A stretch of 64,000 nucleotides of DNA from Aequorivita aurantiaca (GTDB lineage Bacteria; Bacteroidota; Bacteroidia; Flavobacteriales; Flavobacteriaceae). The stretch's first letter is position 1; every line of letters starts with the position of its first letter. The stretch covers positions 372,001 through 436,000 of the forward strand of contig NZ_JAUGQQ010000002.1 of assembly GCF_030410135.1 (NCBI RefSeq). The letters run 5' to 3'. The notes beneath the pieces were generated by a model. It saw only the letters and a program-made list of their open reading frames with translations, had not been told where the DNA came from and ran no database searches. This document shows, piece by piece, positions 35,920 through 44,741 of this stretch. A program made the position numbers and the translations under genes.

Positions 35920-36192
35920 TTATTCCTCAGTTTTTGCGGCAGGTTTTTTAAACTTGTCGTACTTGTTTTTGAACTTGTCAATACGTCCGGCAGTGTCAAT
36001 AAGTTTTGCCTTCCCGGTATAAAAAGGATGTGAGGAACGTGAAATTTCCATCTTCACCAAAGGATACTCAACACCATCTACCTCGATAGTTTCTTTAGTA
36101 TCGGCAGTTGACTTTGTAAGGAATACATCTTCATTGCTCATATCCTTAAAAGCAACTATTCTATAATTTTCTGGGTGGATACCTTTTTTCAT
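35920..36192 (-). CDS. rpmE2: 50S ribosomal protein L31, type B
   Basis: The 90-residue protein begins [17 protein letters not shown] and contains [18 protein letters not shown], diagnostic of bL31. It has no cysteine, so it is the zinc-independent type B form, which is often the only form or the zinc-starvation form. It ends with a basic and acidic tail ([11 protein letters not shown]). It has its own promoter (36248-36277) and terminator. Confidence 0.96.
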   Translation of the reverse strand: MKKGIHPENYRIVAFKDMSNEDVFLTKSTADTKETIEVDGVEYPLVKMEISRSSHPFYTGKAKLIDTAGRIDKFKNKYDKFKKPAAKTEE

Positions 36193-36247
36193 CTCTCTAA
36201 TATTATAATTTAAAAATCTCTTTTACGACCTTTCGAAATTGAGTTTG

Positions 36248-36277
36248 CAAATTTAAGTATTAATTGGAATTTAGCAA
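36248..36277 (-). promoter_or_regulatory. Promoter of rpmE2
   Basis: On the minus strand TTG (36277-36275), a 19-bp spacer and TAAATTTG (36255-36248). The leader before the ATG is about 50 nt. Confidence 0.7.
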
Positions 36278-36400
36278 CAAATTATTACACTTTTTTAATT
36301 CTATCCCAAATACGCAGCAAATGTAACGTTTTGTTATCTTTGTTTACTAACAAAACGAACCTGCCTTCCCTCTTGAGAAGGTCAAAAAACCAAACAAAAA

Positions 36401-36931
36401 ATGGAAAACCAAACTACTTCAATAAAAAAAATAGCGCTCAATTATGGCGTGCTATTGGCAATGCTTTCGATTGTTTTACAGGTAATTTCTTATGTGTTAG
36501 ACGTCCACATTGACCGTCCATGGTGGTTAAGTGTGGTACAATTGCTAATTTCCATAAGCGTCATTGTATATGGAATAAAAGCATATAAAATAGCCAATGC
36601 GGGATATCTTACACTTAGTCAAGCTCTAAAGGTTGGTTTGGCAATTAGTCTTATTGCAGGAATTATTGCGGTAGTTTTCAATTTTATTTTCATGAATTAT
36701 ATTGAACCCGATTTTGTTCAGAAAACGCTCGATTTCTCCCGAGAAAAAATGATTGAGGACTATCCTAACATGTCGCAGGAACAAATAGAAAATAGTTTGG
36801 AAATTTCCGCCAAATTTATGACACCGTGGATTATGTCTGCCTTTGCAATAATTGCAACTCTGTTTTTTGGATTTATTATTTCCTTATTTGCGGGATTGGT
36901 AATGAAGAAAAACCCACCGCAACAAATTTAA
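36401..36931 (+). CDS. DUF4199-type membrane protein
   Basis: The 176-residue integral membrane protein has four helices (about residues 10-30, 38-58, 70-95 and 145-168) and a polar loop between the third and fourth (DFSREKMIEDYPNMSQEQIENSL). This layout and motif pattern is that of DUF4199 proteins of Bacteroidota, whose function is unknown. It lies 8 bp ahead of the glycosyltransferase gene at 36940, a pairing that hints at a role in envelope glycan or lipid handling. A -7 box TATCTTTG lies at 36335-36342. Confidence 0.85.
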   Translation: MENQTTSIKKIALNYGVLLAMLSIVLQVISYVLDVHIDRPWWLSVVQLLISISVIVYGIKAYKIANAGYLTLSQALKVGLAISLIAGIIAVVFNFIFMNYIEPDFVQKTLDFSREKMIEDYPNMSQEQIENSLEISAKFMTPWIMSAFAIIATLFFGFIISLFAGLVMKKNPPQQI

Positions 36932-36939
36932 TTTTCTGA

Positions 36940-37893
36940 ATGAATCTCTCCGTCGTCATTCCACTTCTTAACGAAGAAGAATCCTTAAATGAACTTTACC
37001 GTTGGATTGCGTCCGTAATGCATTCCAATGGTTTTTTATATGAGGTCATTTTTATTGATGATGGCAGCACCGATAAATCGTGGGATATCATTGAAAAACT
37101 TTCGGCGGAAAACTCCGAAGTAAAAGGCATCCGTTTTCAGAAAAATTACGGTAAATCGCAAGCTCTTCACGCCGGTTTCGCAATGGCGAAAGGCGACGTT
37201 ATTATAACAATGGATGCCGATTTACAGGACAATCCAGAAGAAATACCGGCGCTTTATAAAATGATTACGGAGGAAAATTATGACCTTGTTTCCGGTTGGA
37301 AAAAGAAACGATACGATTCATTGCTCAGTAAAAATATGCCTTCAAAATTGTTCAATTACGCCGCGCGGAAAACCTCTGGCGTTAAATTGCACGATTTCAA
37401 TTGCGGGTTGAAAGCTTATAAAAAAGATGTGGTAAAAACCATTGAAGTAACTGGCGAGATGCACCGTTACATTCCTGTCTTGGCGAAAAATGCAGGTTTT
37501 ACCAAAATTTCGGAAAAGCCGGTTTTACACCAAGCCCGAAAATATGGCACCACAAAGTTTGGCGCAGAACGCTTCGTTCGTGGATTTTTGGATTTGATCA
37601 CTATTTGGTTTTTGTCGCGTTTCGGGAAAAGACCGATGCATCTTTTTGGAGCTTGGGGCGCCTTTATGTTTTTCGTCAGTTTTTGCTTTGCAATATTTTT
37701 AGGCATAGACAAACTTTTCATAAATCCTTACGGAAGGCTAATTGCGGACCGAACCGAGTTTTATATAGCCCTGACCGCAATGGTTTTGGGAACACAACTT
37801 TTCCTCGCCGGGTTTTTGGGCGAATTGATACTTCGAAATAAAAAGGATTCCCGAAACTACATCATCAAAGAACAGCGAAACTTCCCAGATTAA
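36940..37893 (+). CDS. Family 2 glycosyltransferase, polyisoprenyl-phosphate type
   Basis: The 317-residue protein has a GT2 catalytic domain (about residues 4-225): SVVIPLLNEEESLNELYRWI opens it, DDGSTDKSW binds the nucleotide, and TMDADLQDNPEEIP holds the DXD metal motif. Two membrane helices follow (about 232-258 and 270-300). The pattern matches dolichyl-phosphate mannose synthase/ArnC/GtrB-like enzymes, which transfer a sugar from a nucleotide donor to undecaprenyl phosphate. Donor and acceptor are not shown. It follows the DUF4199 gene and precedes a phosphosugar mutase, so surface glycan synthesis is a reasonable guess. Confidence 0.9.
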   Translation: MNLSVVIPLLNEEESLNELYRWIASVMHSNGFLYEVIFIDDGSTDKSWDIIEKLSAENSEVKGIRFQKNYGKSQALHAGFAMAKGDVIITMDADLQDNPEEIPALYKMITEENYDLVSGWKKKRYDSLLSKNMPSKLFNYAARKTSGVKLHDFNCGLKAYKKDVVKTIEVTGEMHRYIPVLAKNAGFTKISEKPVLHQARKYGTTKFGAERFVRGFLDLITIWFLSRFGKRPMHLFGAWGAFMFFVSFCFAIFLGIDKLFINPYGRLIADRTEFYIALTAMVLGTQLFLAGFLGELILRNKKDSRNYIIKEQRNFPD

Positions 37894-37932
37894 ACCGTGG
37901 GATTCGTTATTTTTGCACTTTAAATAAAGGAA

Positions 37933-39648
37933 ATGATTTACGTAGATCCGAAGATTTTAGCCCGCGTTAACCAATGGCTCACCCCTTTTTTCGACGAAAA
38001 AACACAGCACGATATTAAAGAAATGATAGCCTACGATCCCGAAGGATTGGAGGACAGTTTTTACAAAAACCTCGAGTTCGGTACTGGCGGAATGCGAGGC
38101 ATTATGGGTCTTGGCGACAACCGAATCAATAAATACACTTTGGGGAAAAACACCCAGGGACTCTCAAATTATTTAAATAAGCAATTTCCAAATAAAGAAA
38201 TTAAGGTTGCAATTGCTTATGATTGCCGCCACAACAGCAAGGACTTTGCAAAAGTTGTGGCTGGTGTTTTTTCCGCAAACGGTATAAAAGTTTTTCTCTT
38301 TTCAGAATTGCGACCCACTCCGGAGCTTTCCTTCGCCGTAAAATATTTAAATTGTCAGGCAGGAATTGTTTTGACAGCTTCCCACAATCCGCCCGAATAT
38401 AACGGTTATAAAGTTTATTGGAAAGATGGCGGACAATTGGTCCCGCCACAGGATGGCGAAATAATTTCAGAAATAAACGCCCTTCAATACGAAGACATAA
38501 AATTTGAAGCAAACGAGAAATTGATTGAACTAATTGATGCCGAAGTTGACGAAGCTTTCGCAGATGCTTCTGTGGAAAACGGAACTTTTAATACTTCAAA
38601 AGCGGCGAAAAAAAATTTAAAAATTGTTTTCACATCGCTGCATGGCACTTCAATTACAATGATTCCAAAAGTTTTGGAAAAAGCTGGCTATGAAAATGTT
38701 TCTATTGTGGAAGCGCAGGCCGATCCGAATGGGGATTTTCCAACGGTAAAATCGCCGAATCCCGAAGAACCCGCAGCCTTAAAAATGGCATTGGAACTGG
38801 CCGATGAGGAAAATGCAGATATAGTAATAGGCACAGATCCAGACTGTGATCGTTTGGGAATTGCCGTGCGGAACAAGGACAACAAAATGGTTTTGCTAAA
38901 CGGAAACCAAGCAATGGTTTTGATGACGCATTTCCTATTAGAGCAATGGCAAAAAGCTGGAAAATTGAATGGGAAGCAGTTCATTGCCTCCACAATTGTT
39001 TCAACCCCCATGGTTGCGCAAATAGCTGAACATTTCAACATAAAATATTTTGAGGGATTAACCGGCTTTAAGTGGATTGCGAAAATGATAAAAGACTTTC
39101 CAGATCTTGAATTTGTGGGCGGTGGCGAGGAAAGTTTTGGTTATTTGGTGGGCGATTTTGTGCGCGATAAAGACGCCGTAACCGCTACCCTACTTGCCTG
39201 CGAGATTGCTGCACAGAAAAAAGCCGAAGATAGTAGCATGTTTCAATATTTGAATGAAATTTACAACCAATATGGCAATTACCGCGAGCACTTGATTTCA
39301 CTTACGAAAAAAGGAAAAAGCGGTTCCGAGGAAATTTCAGCAATAATGAAAAAACTTCGCGAGAATCCATTTAAGGAAATTGCGGGAAGCAAAGTGGTGC
39401 GTATGGACGATATTTCCAAAAGCCAAACTACAGACTTTTTAAATAATAAAATACATACACTAAACCTTCCAAAATCCAACGTGTTACTATTTTATACCGA
39501 GGACGGCAGTAAAATTGCCGCACGACCGAGCGGCACCGAACCCAAAATAAAGTTTTACATTAGCGTGAACTCTTCGGAAAAGGAAAATTTTGAGGAAATA
39601 CTTCAACAAAAAATAGAAGCCATTGCGGCGCAACTTAATTTCAGTTAA
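37933..39648 (+). CDS. Phosphoglucomutase/phosphomannomutase-family phosphosugar mutase
   Basis: The 571-residue protein is an alpha-D-phosphohexomutase of the PgcA/PGM2-like type. Active-site Ser lies in TASHNPPEYNG (near residue 148), metal-binding GTDPDCDRLG near 300, sugar loop GGGEESFGY near 398, and phosphate loop RPSGTEPKIKFY near 534. The N-terminal segment GTGGMRGIMGLGDNRIN is also typical. It interconverts hexose 1- and 6-phosphates, feeding nucleotide sugars; glucose is more likely than mannose but is not settled. Its stop overlaps the ABC exporter start by one base. A possible -7 box TATTTTTG precedes it at 37909-37916. Confidence 0.93.
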   Translation: MIYVDPKILARVNQWLTPFFDEKTQHDIKEMIAYDPEGLEDSFYKNLEFGTGGMRGIMGLGDNRINKYTLGKNTQGLSNYLNKQFPNKEIKVAIAYDCRHNSKDFAKVVAGVFSANGIKVFLFSELRPTPELSFAVKYLNCQAGIVLTASHNPPEYNGYKVYWKDGGQLVPPQDGEIISEINALQYEDIKFEANEKLIELIDAEVDEAFADASVENGTFNTSKAAKKNLKIVFTSLHGTSITMIPKVLEKAGYENVSIVEAQADPNGDFPTVKSPNPEEPAALKMALELADEENADIVIGTDPDCDRLGIAVRNKDNKMVLLNGNQAMVLMTHFLLEQWQKAGKLNGKQFIASTIVSTPMVAQIAEHFNIKYFEGLTGFKWIAKMIKDFPDLEFVGGGEESFGYLVGDFVRDKDAVTATLLACEIAAQKKAEDSSMFQYLNEIYNQYGNYREHLISLTKKGKSGSEEISAIMKKLRENPFKEIAGSKVVRMDDISKSQTTDFLNNKIHTLNLPKSNVLLFYTEDGSKIAARPSGTEPKIKFYISVNSSEKENFEEILQQKIEAIAAQLNFS

Positions 39649-41474
39649 TGAACTATTTCAGAAAAATACTGCGCTACGTAATTCCTTATAAGCGCTTTGC
39701 CTACCTAAACATATTTTTTAATATACTCTATGCGCTCTTTAGCACCCTTTCGTTTCTTGCATTGATACCTGTTTTGCAGGTTATTTTTAGTGACCAACGC
39801 GAGGTTGGAAGGCAACCTGTATATGAAGGAATTACCAATTTGACCAGCTATATACAGGATTCCCTTAATTACCATCTAGTGAAGTTCATCAATGAATACG
39901 GGGACTTTAAAGTCTTAATGTTTATGATTGGAGTTATAATTGCAATTTTTTTACTTAAAAATTTATGCAATTATATGGCGATGTTCTACTCCACTTTTCT
40001 TCGTAATGGCGTGTTGAAGGATTTGAGGAACGACCTTTATAGTAAAGTAATCCAATTTCCGTTGGCATTTTATTCCGAAAAAAGAAAAGGAGATACCATT
40101 TCACGTTTAAGCGGAGATGTTGACGAAGTAAAAAACTCTGTCCTGTCAGTCTTGGAAATGATAATCCGGGAACCTTTGACCATCATTTTTTCGTTGGCAA
40201 CCATGCTTTTCATCAGTCCAAAACTCACACTTTTTGTGTTTCTATTTTTACCTGTCTCTGGGTTTCTGATTTCCCGAATTGGAAAATCATTAAAAAAGGG
40301 CTCCTTAAAAGTTCAGGAAGAGCAAGGCGTATTTCTTTCAATTTTAGAAGAAACAATGGGCGGTTTGCGCATTATCAAAGCCTTTCATGCAGAACCTCTA
40401 TTTCAGAAGAAATTTGAGGACAGCAATCAGCGTTTTTATAAATATTCGAATTCTGTTTTGAATCGCCAAAACTTGGCCTCACCTCTTAGTGAATTATTGG
40501 GTATAATCACTATTGGAATTTTGTTGGTTTATGGCGGATATTTAGTTTTTGTGGATCAAACTTTGGACGCCAGTTTTTTTCTCGGCTATATTATGTTGGC
40601 TTATAATATTTTGACGCCCGCGAAGGCCATTGCAAAAGCAAGCTATTCCGTAAAGCGCGCCAATGGCTCGGCCATGCGAATTTTGGAACTGCTAGAAGCC
40701 GAAAACACAATAACGGATATTGCAAACCCCATTCAAAAAGAAGGTTTCGACGAAGTAATTTCTCTTAAAAACATTTCCTTTAAGTATGAGGATCAATATG
40801 TTTTGAAGGATTTCTCCTTGGAAATTCCAAAAGGGAAAACCATTGCGCTCGTTGGACAATCCGGCAGCGGAAAAAGTACGATAGCGAATTTGCTAACCCG
40901 GTTTTATGATGTGAACGAAGGCAGTATCGAAATTGATGGGGTGGATATCAAAAATATCTCCAAGCAATCCTTGAGAGGATTAATGGGTATAGTTTCACAG
41001 GATTCCATTCTTTTTAATGATTCTGTAGGAAATAATTTGAAACTAGGAAAGCCACTTGCGTCGGATTCAGAATTGATGGAAGCTGCGGAAATAAGCAATT
41101 CATATGAATTCATTAAAGAGCTTCCCGAAGGATTTGAAACCAATATTGGCGACAGCGGCAACAAATTGAGCGGCGGCCAAAAACAACGTTTGAGCATTGC
41201 CCGCGCAGTATTGAAAAATCCACCGATAATGATTTTGGATGAAGCAACCTCAGCGCTCGATACCGAAAGCGAACGGTTGGTGCAGGATGCTCTGGAAAAA
41301 ATGATGAAAAACAGAACTTCAATCGTCATTGCCCACAGGCTTTCTACCATTCAAAATGCTGATCAAATAGTAGTACTTTCAAAAGGAAAAATTGTGGAAC
41401 AGGGCAAGCATCAAGAACTTTTGGAGAACAAAGGCGTTTACTATAGTTTGGTTGAAATGCAATCGCTTAGTTAA
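39648..41474 (+). CDS. ABC exporter, fused permease/ATPase (MsbA-like)
   Basis: The 608-residue half-transporter has six membrane helices (about residues 15-330) and an ATPase domain (about 355-605) with Walker A GQSGSGKST (near 404), signature LSGGQKQR (near 508), Walker B IMILDEATSALD (near 530) and the H-loop IAHRLSTI. It would work as a homodimer and export a lipid, glycan or peptide; the MsbA-like form suggests lipid flipping. Starting inside the mutase stop (TAATG), it is coupled to that gene and to the glycosyltransferase upstream. Substrate not evident. Confidence 0.93.
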   Translation: MNYFRKILRYVIPYKRFAYLNIFFNILYALFSTLSFLALIPVLQVIFSDQREVGRQPVYEGITNLTSYIQDSLNYHLVKFINEYGDFKVLMFMIGVIIAIFLLKNLCNYMAMFYSTFLRNGVLKDLRNDLYSKVIQFPLAFYSEKRKGDTISRLSGDVDEVKNSVLSVLEMIIREPLTIIFSLATMLFISPKLTLFVFLFLPVSGFLISRIGKSLKKGSLKVQEEQGVFLSILEETMGGLRIIKAFHAEPLFQKKFEDSNQRFYKYSNSVLNRQNLASPLSELLGIITIGILLVYGGYLVFVDQTLDASFFLGYIMLAYNILTPAKAIAKASYSVKRANGSAMRILELLEAENTITDIANPIQKEGFDEVISLKNISFKYEDQYVLKDFSLEIPKGKTIALVGQSGSGKSTIANLLTRFYDVNEGSIEIDGVDIKNISKQSLRGLMGIVSQDSILFNDSVGNNLKLGKPLASDSELMEAAEISNSYEFIKELPEGFETNIGDSGNKLSGGQKQRLSIARAVLKNPPIMILDEATSALDTESERLVQDALEKMMKNRTSIVIAHRLSTIQNADQIVVLSKGKIVEQGKHQELLENKGVYYSLVEMQSLS

Positions 41475-41527
41475 AATTTTATTTAAACTTTTCCGTTTAT
41501 CTTTAGTCTTATACCCAATTGCGTGAT

Positions 41528-42082
41528 ATGGTTGAAGAAAAGGTACTGGTAACGGCATTACAAACCGAGGCAGATAAAGAAGCTGCCTTTAGGGAGCTCG
41601 TTTCGCAATATAAGGAACGGCTTTACTGGCAAATTCGCAATATGGTGCTGGACCACGATGACGCGGATGATGTGCTACAGAATACATTTATAAAGATTTT
41701 CAGGAACATCAATTCCTTTAAGGGCGAAAGCAAGCTCCATACTTGGATGTACCGAATTGCAGCCAATGAATCCATCACTTTTCTGAATAACAAAGCAAAA
41801 CGAAACAACACCTCCATTGAAGCCGTGAAAGACAACGCACTGCGCAATTTAGAAAGTGATGTATATTTTGAAGGAGATGCCATACAGCTTCAATTTCAAA
41901 AAGCCATAGCCTTACTCCCGGAACGCCAACGATTGATCTTTACCATGAAATATTTTGAAGACCATACTTTTGAGCAACTTTCACAAATTTTGGACACTTC
42001 CGTGGGCGGGCTGAAAAGTAGTTATCATATAGCCGTGAAGAAAATTACTCAGTTCATAAAAACCAACAATGAAACCCTATAA
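41528..42082 (+). CDS. ECF-type RNA polymerase sigma factor (second module)
   Basis: The ATG at 41528 gives 184 residues (a TTG three codons earlier is less likely). Region 2 (about residues 18-85) shows LYWQIRNMVLDHDDADDVLQN and LHTWMYRIAANESITFLNNK; region 4 (about 125-175) shows LLPERQRLIFTMKYFEDHTFEQLSQIL with the helix-turn-helix TSVGGLKSSYHIAVKKI. It heads a three-gene operon whose second and third genes look like an anti-sigma/partner pair. The signal sensed is unknown. Confidence 0.93.
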   Translation: MVEEKVLVTALQTEADKEAAFRELVSQYKERLYWQIRNMVLDHDDADDVLQNTFIKIFRNINSFKGESKLHTWMYRIAANESITFLNNKAKRNNTSIEAVKDNALRNLESDVYFEGDAIQLQFQKAIALLPERQRLIFTMKYFEDHTFEQLSQILDTSVGGLKSSYHIAVKKITQFIKTNNETL

Positions 42083-42106
42083 CGTTTTTCGAGTCATAGT
42101 TAGGAA

Positions 42107-42607
42107 ATGAAAAAAAATAGAAACAAAACTGGTTTTAAAATTCCCGATAATTATTTCGCAGATTTTGAGGCGCAACTGTACAGCAAAATCGATGAAATTA
42201 ATTTTCCACCCAGGACCGGTTTTAAGGTTCCCGAAAACTATTTTGAGCGGTTGGACGATAGCGTTTTCAATAAGATAACCGCTTCTGAGAAACAACACAA
42301 AGTAATTTCACTTTTTCCCACGAAATATCTTGGTTATGCGGCCGCATTTGCAGCTTGTTTGGTTATCGGATTTAGCATTTTTAATACCGCAAATGAGCAA
42401 GAAACACTCGACGCCTTGCAATTGGCGACAATTGATAAATACATTGACGAAGGTAATCTGAATTTTGATTTATACGATATAACAACTTTTATTGACGACG
42501 ACAATATTATAAACACAAATTTGGAAGAACAGCAATTTTCCGAAGCAGTATTGAAGAATTATCTTTTGGAAAATGTTGATGAAAAAACTTTAATAGACGA
42601 ACAATGA
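42107..42607 (+). CDS. Putative anti-sigma/partner membrane protein
   Basis: The 166-residue protein has a polar N-terminal part with two similar segments, FKIPDNYFADFEAQLYSKI and FKVPENYFERLDDSVFNKI (an internal repeat of about 30 residues), then one membrane helix (about 72-90, YLGYAAAFAACLVIGFSIF) and an acidic periplasmic tail ending ...EEQQFSEAV...DEKTLIDEQ. The P-x-NYF repeat is seen in many flavobacterial genes next to ECF sigma factors and may be the sigma-binding part. Its stop overlaps the next gene by 4 bp (ATGA). The anti-sigma role is inferred from topology and position. Confidence 0.72.
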   Translation: MKKNRNKTGFKIPDNYFADFEAQLYSKIDEINFPPRTGFKVPENYFERLDDSVFNKITASEKQHKVISLFPTKYLGYAAAFAACLVIGFSIFNTANEQETLDALQLATIDKYIDEGNLNFDLYDITTFIDDDNIINTNLEEQQFSEAVLKNYLLENVDEKTLIDEQ

Positions 42608-43056
42608 AACACCTAATTATTTTCTTAATAATTTTAACAACCGCAGTGCAGGCCCAAGACGGAAAACATGAAAAAATAAAGGCACTAAAAACTGCGTATA
42701 TTACAGAGCAATTGGCACTCACTTCCGCGGAAGCACAAAAGTTTTGGCCTATCTACAATAAATACGATGAAAAATTCCACGAGCTGCGGAAAATAGAAAA
42801 ATCTGAAATTTTCAAAAAATTAAACGAAAACTTGGAAATGTTGACAGAAGAAGAGGCCAACGAATTAATTAACAAAAGCCTAATTATCGAAAACCAAGAA
42901 GTGGAACTGCTACAACAGCGCACCACGGAATTGCGCACCGTGATTTCGGCAAAAAAAATAATTGCGCTTAAAAAGGCTGAATATAATTTTAAAAAGGAAC
43001 TGCTGGACAGATACCGAAACAGTAAAGGCGATAAAGGCCCAAAGGGTCCCAAATAA
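42604..43056 (+). CDS. Exported helical protein linked to ECF sigma operon
   Basis: The 150-residue protein has a signal peptide (MKHLIIFLIILTTAVQAQ) and a mostly alpha-helical mature part with KTAYITEQLALTSAEAQKFWPIY, resembling the Spy/CpxP-like periplasmic sensor or chaperone proteins that Bacteroidota often place after ECF sigma genes. It ends in a short collagen-like string (SKGDKGPKGPK). It starts inside the stop of the previous gene (ATGA), so translation is coupled. A strong hairpin follows directly. The sensor role is inferred. Confidence 0.75.
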   Translation: MKHLIIFLIILTTAVQAQDGKHEKIKALKTAYITEQLALTSAEAQKFWPIYNKYDEKFHELRKIEKSEIFKKLNENLEMLTEEEANELINKSLIIENQEVELLQQRTTELRTVISAKKIIALKKAEYNFKKELLDRYRNSKGDKGPKGPK

Positions 43057-43086
43057 AAAAAACCCGAAAAATTTTCGGGTTTTTTT
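43055..43086. terminator. Bidirectional terminator after the second ECF operon
   Basis: AAAAAACCCGAAAA (43057-43070) pairs with TTTTCGGGTTTTTT (43072-43086). It ends the plus-strand sigma operon and can also end the converging DUF2911 gene. Confidence 0.9.
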
Positions 43087-43103
43087 ATATTATTTTGCGA
43101 CCC

Positions 43104-43949
43104 CTACATTGCGCCCCATTCTCTTAAAGATTTTTCATTCAAGGCTACATAATCATTGTTTCCCGCGGCTTTTGCAAGCTCCATAGATTTTTTGGCAGCT
43201 TCAATAGCCCCATTTTTATCTCCTGCTTTTGCATATATCAATGATTTTTGGCGCAGTTGCCAGAATTTTGGATCCTTGTTCATTTCAATGGATTTGTCTA
43301 TCCAGGTTTTTGCCTGATTTATATCCTTTCCGGCCTCAAGATAATAAACCGCGGATGAATAATAATCATTCGCTGAAGGTCCGTTCATAACCCTGTCAAT
43401 GTTTGCAGCAACCATTTTGTCGGTGAACATTTTAATTGGCACTCCAACGTAAGTGTTTTCCCAAAGAATTCCCAGAATGACAGAATCATTTTTTACCTCG
43501 TCAAAGGACATAGTGAAGGTTTCAATTTTCATTGGCATTGGGTAAACTGATACAGAAACCTTTGCTGCCACTTTGCTTTCCTCCCACTTCTCGGGTGTTC
43601 CCCAATTTGATGATTCAATATAAAAAAACACCTCCCAATTGGAATTGCCAGGTTTGGTAAAAATTGCATACGTGCCGGCAGGTACAGTCTTACCGCCTAT
43701 TTCTACATCATCACCAAAAGTGATTTTTGAATTGGCATTAGCACCCGTACGCCACATTTTGTCATAAGGCACCAAATCGCCATAGATGGTTCGGCCCTTC
43801 ATTGATGGTCTTGAATATTCCAAGGTAATGGGAGTCAACCCAACCGTTTGCTCAATTTTTTGTAAAGTACTTGGTTGCGGAGTTTCAATTTGGGCATTAA
43901 TGCCAATGCTTAGCATTAAAGCTGAAAAAATGAAAATAATTTTCTTCAT
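43104..43949 (-). CDS. DUF2911-type exported protein
   Basis: The 281-residue protein has a signal peptide (MKKIIFIFSALMLSIGINAQ), then the DUF2911 region (about 25-175), recognisable by YSRPSMKGRTIYGDLVPYDK, WRTGANANSKITFGDD and VPAGTYAIFTKPG, and a C-terminal TPR-like helical part (about 195-281, YYLEAGKDINQAKTWIDKSIE and KSLIYAKAGDKNGAIEAAKKS). DUF2911 has a beta-sandwich look, and its function is unknown. It is a single minus-strand gene; the next 210 bp upstream hold no gene. Confidence 0.9.
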   Translation of the reverse strand: MKKIIFIFSALMLSIGINAQIETPQPSTLQKIEQTVGLTPITLEYSRPSMKGRTIYGDLVPYDKMWRTGANANSKITFGDDVEIGGKTVPAGTYAIFTKPGNSNWEVFFYIESSNWGTPEKWEESKVAAKVSVSVYPMPMKIETFTMSFDEVKNDSVILGILWENTYVGVPIKMFTDKMVAANIDRVMNGPSANDYYSSAVYYLEAGKDINQAKTWIDKSIEMNKDPKFWQLRQKSLIYAKAGDKNGAIEAAKKSMELAKAAGNNDYVALNEKSLREWGAM

Positions 43950-44160
43950 TGTTATGGTTTTAAGGTGTTTATAATTTTTTACGAAGTTACTGTTTGGAAA
44001 ATTTTAAACAGTTAAGAAAACCTTAAAAAAAGTGGCTAATCCATTACTTAATACCCTTCAATGCGGCGTGAAACAGTTGGCCCAAATCAATAATGTTAAT
44101 TAATTGTTTAATCTTTTTTATATATGATGAAACGATTTATTTTTAAGAAAAAATAGCAAA

Positions 44161-44280
44161 ATGTTGAGAATATTTAAAAAACTACTACGGCCAATCTTTT
44201 ACAAAGGAAGTGTGAAGGAAGATACTTATCGTTTATTGAGAATGAATAGAAAATTATCTATCAATCGAAATAAAGAGTGA
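44161..44280 (+). CDS. Small basic ORF of 39 aa overlapping the SRPBCC gene start
   Basis: An ATG-started frame of 39 residues (MLRIFKKLLRPIFYKGSVKE then a basic tail ending INRNKE) ends at TGA 44278-44280. The next gene starts with GTG at 44277, so the stop and start overlap as GTGA, a usual sign of translational coupling. The peptide has an amphipathic, strongly cationic N-terminal helix. I do not recognise it. It might be a real small protein or a leader peptide for the photolyase operon. Confidence 0.45.
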   Translation: MLRIFKKLLRPIFYKGSVKEDTYRLLRMNRKLSINRNKE

Positions 44281-44738
44281 AAATTTTCATATTGCAGACA
44301 AAGCAAAAACTTCCCATTTCTGTGGATGAAGCTTGGGCTTTTTTGTCCAATCCCAAAAATCTAAGGACAATCACCCCAGATTATATGGGTTTTCACATTC
44401 TATCCGGTGAAGAAAAACCAATGTTTGCAGGCCAAATTATCGAATATATTGTTACTCCTATTTTCGGATTAAAAATGAAATGGATCACGGAAATTACCCA
44501 TGTTTCCCACAAACAATATTTCGTGGATGAACAGCGATTCGGGCCATACGCCATGTGGCACCACAAACATTTTATAAAAGAAATTGAAGGCGGAGTTGAA
44601 ATGGAAGATTTACTGCATTATAAATTACCCTTTGGTGTGATAGGCGAACTTGCCCATCCATTTTTAATAAAGCCTAAACTGGAAGAAATTTTCGCATACC
44701 GAAAGAACAAGCTAATTGCGCTTTTTGGAACTCTTTAA
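44277..44738 (+). CDS. SRPBCC-fold ligand-binding protein
   Basis: The 153-residue protein (GTG start overlapping the previous TGA) has the START/Bet v1-like SRPBCC pattern: LPISVDEAWAFLSNPKNLRTITPDYMG opens it (in two parts), EYIVTPIFGLKMKWITEITHV and DEQRFGPYAMWHHKHFIKEIEGG follow, and it ends in a long helix. This short form next to photolyase genes is common in Bacteroidota, where it is often named a cell-division inhibitor-like protein without proof. It probably binds a hydrophobic ligand. It lies 3 bp ahead of the photolyase. Confidence 0.85.
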   Translation: MKIFILQTKQKLPISVDEAWAFLSNPKNLRTITPDYMGFHILSGEEKPMFAGQIIEYIVTPIFGLKMKWITEITHVSHKQYFVDEQRFGPYAMWHHKHFIKEIEGGVEMEDLLHYKLPFGVIGELAHPFLIKPKLEEIFAYRKNKLIALFGTL

Positions 44739-44741
44739 ATT

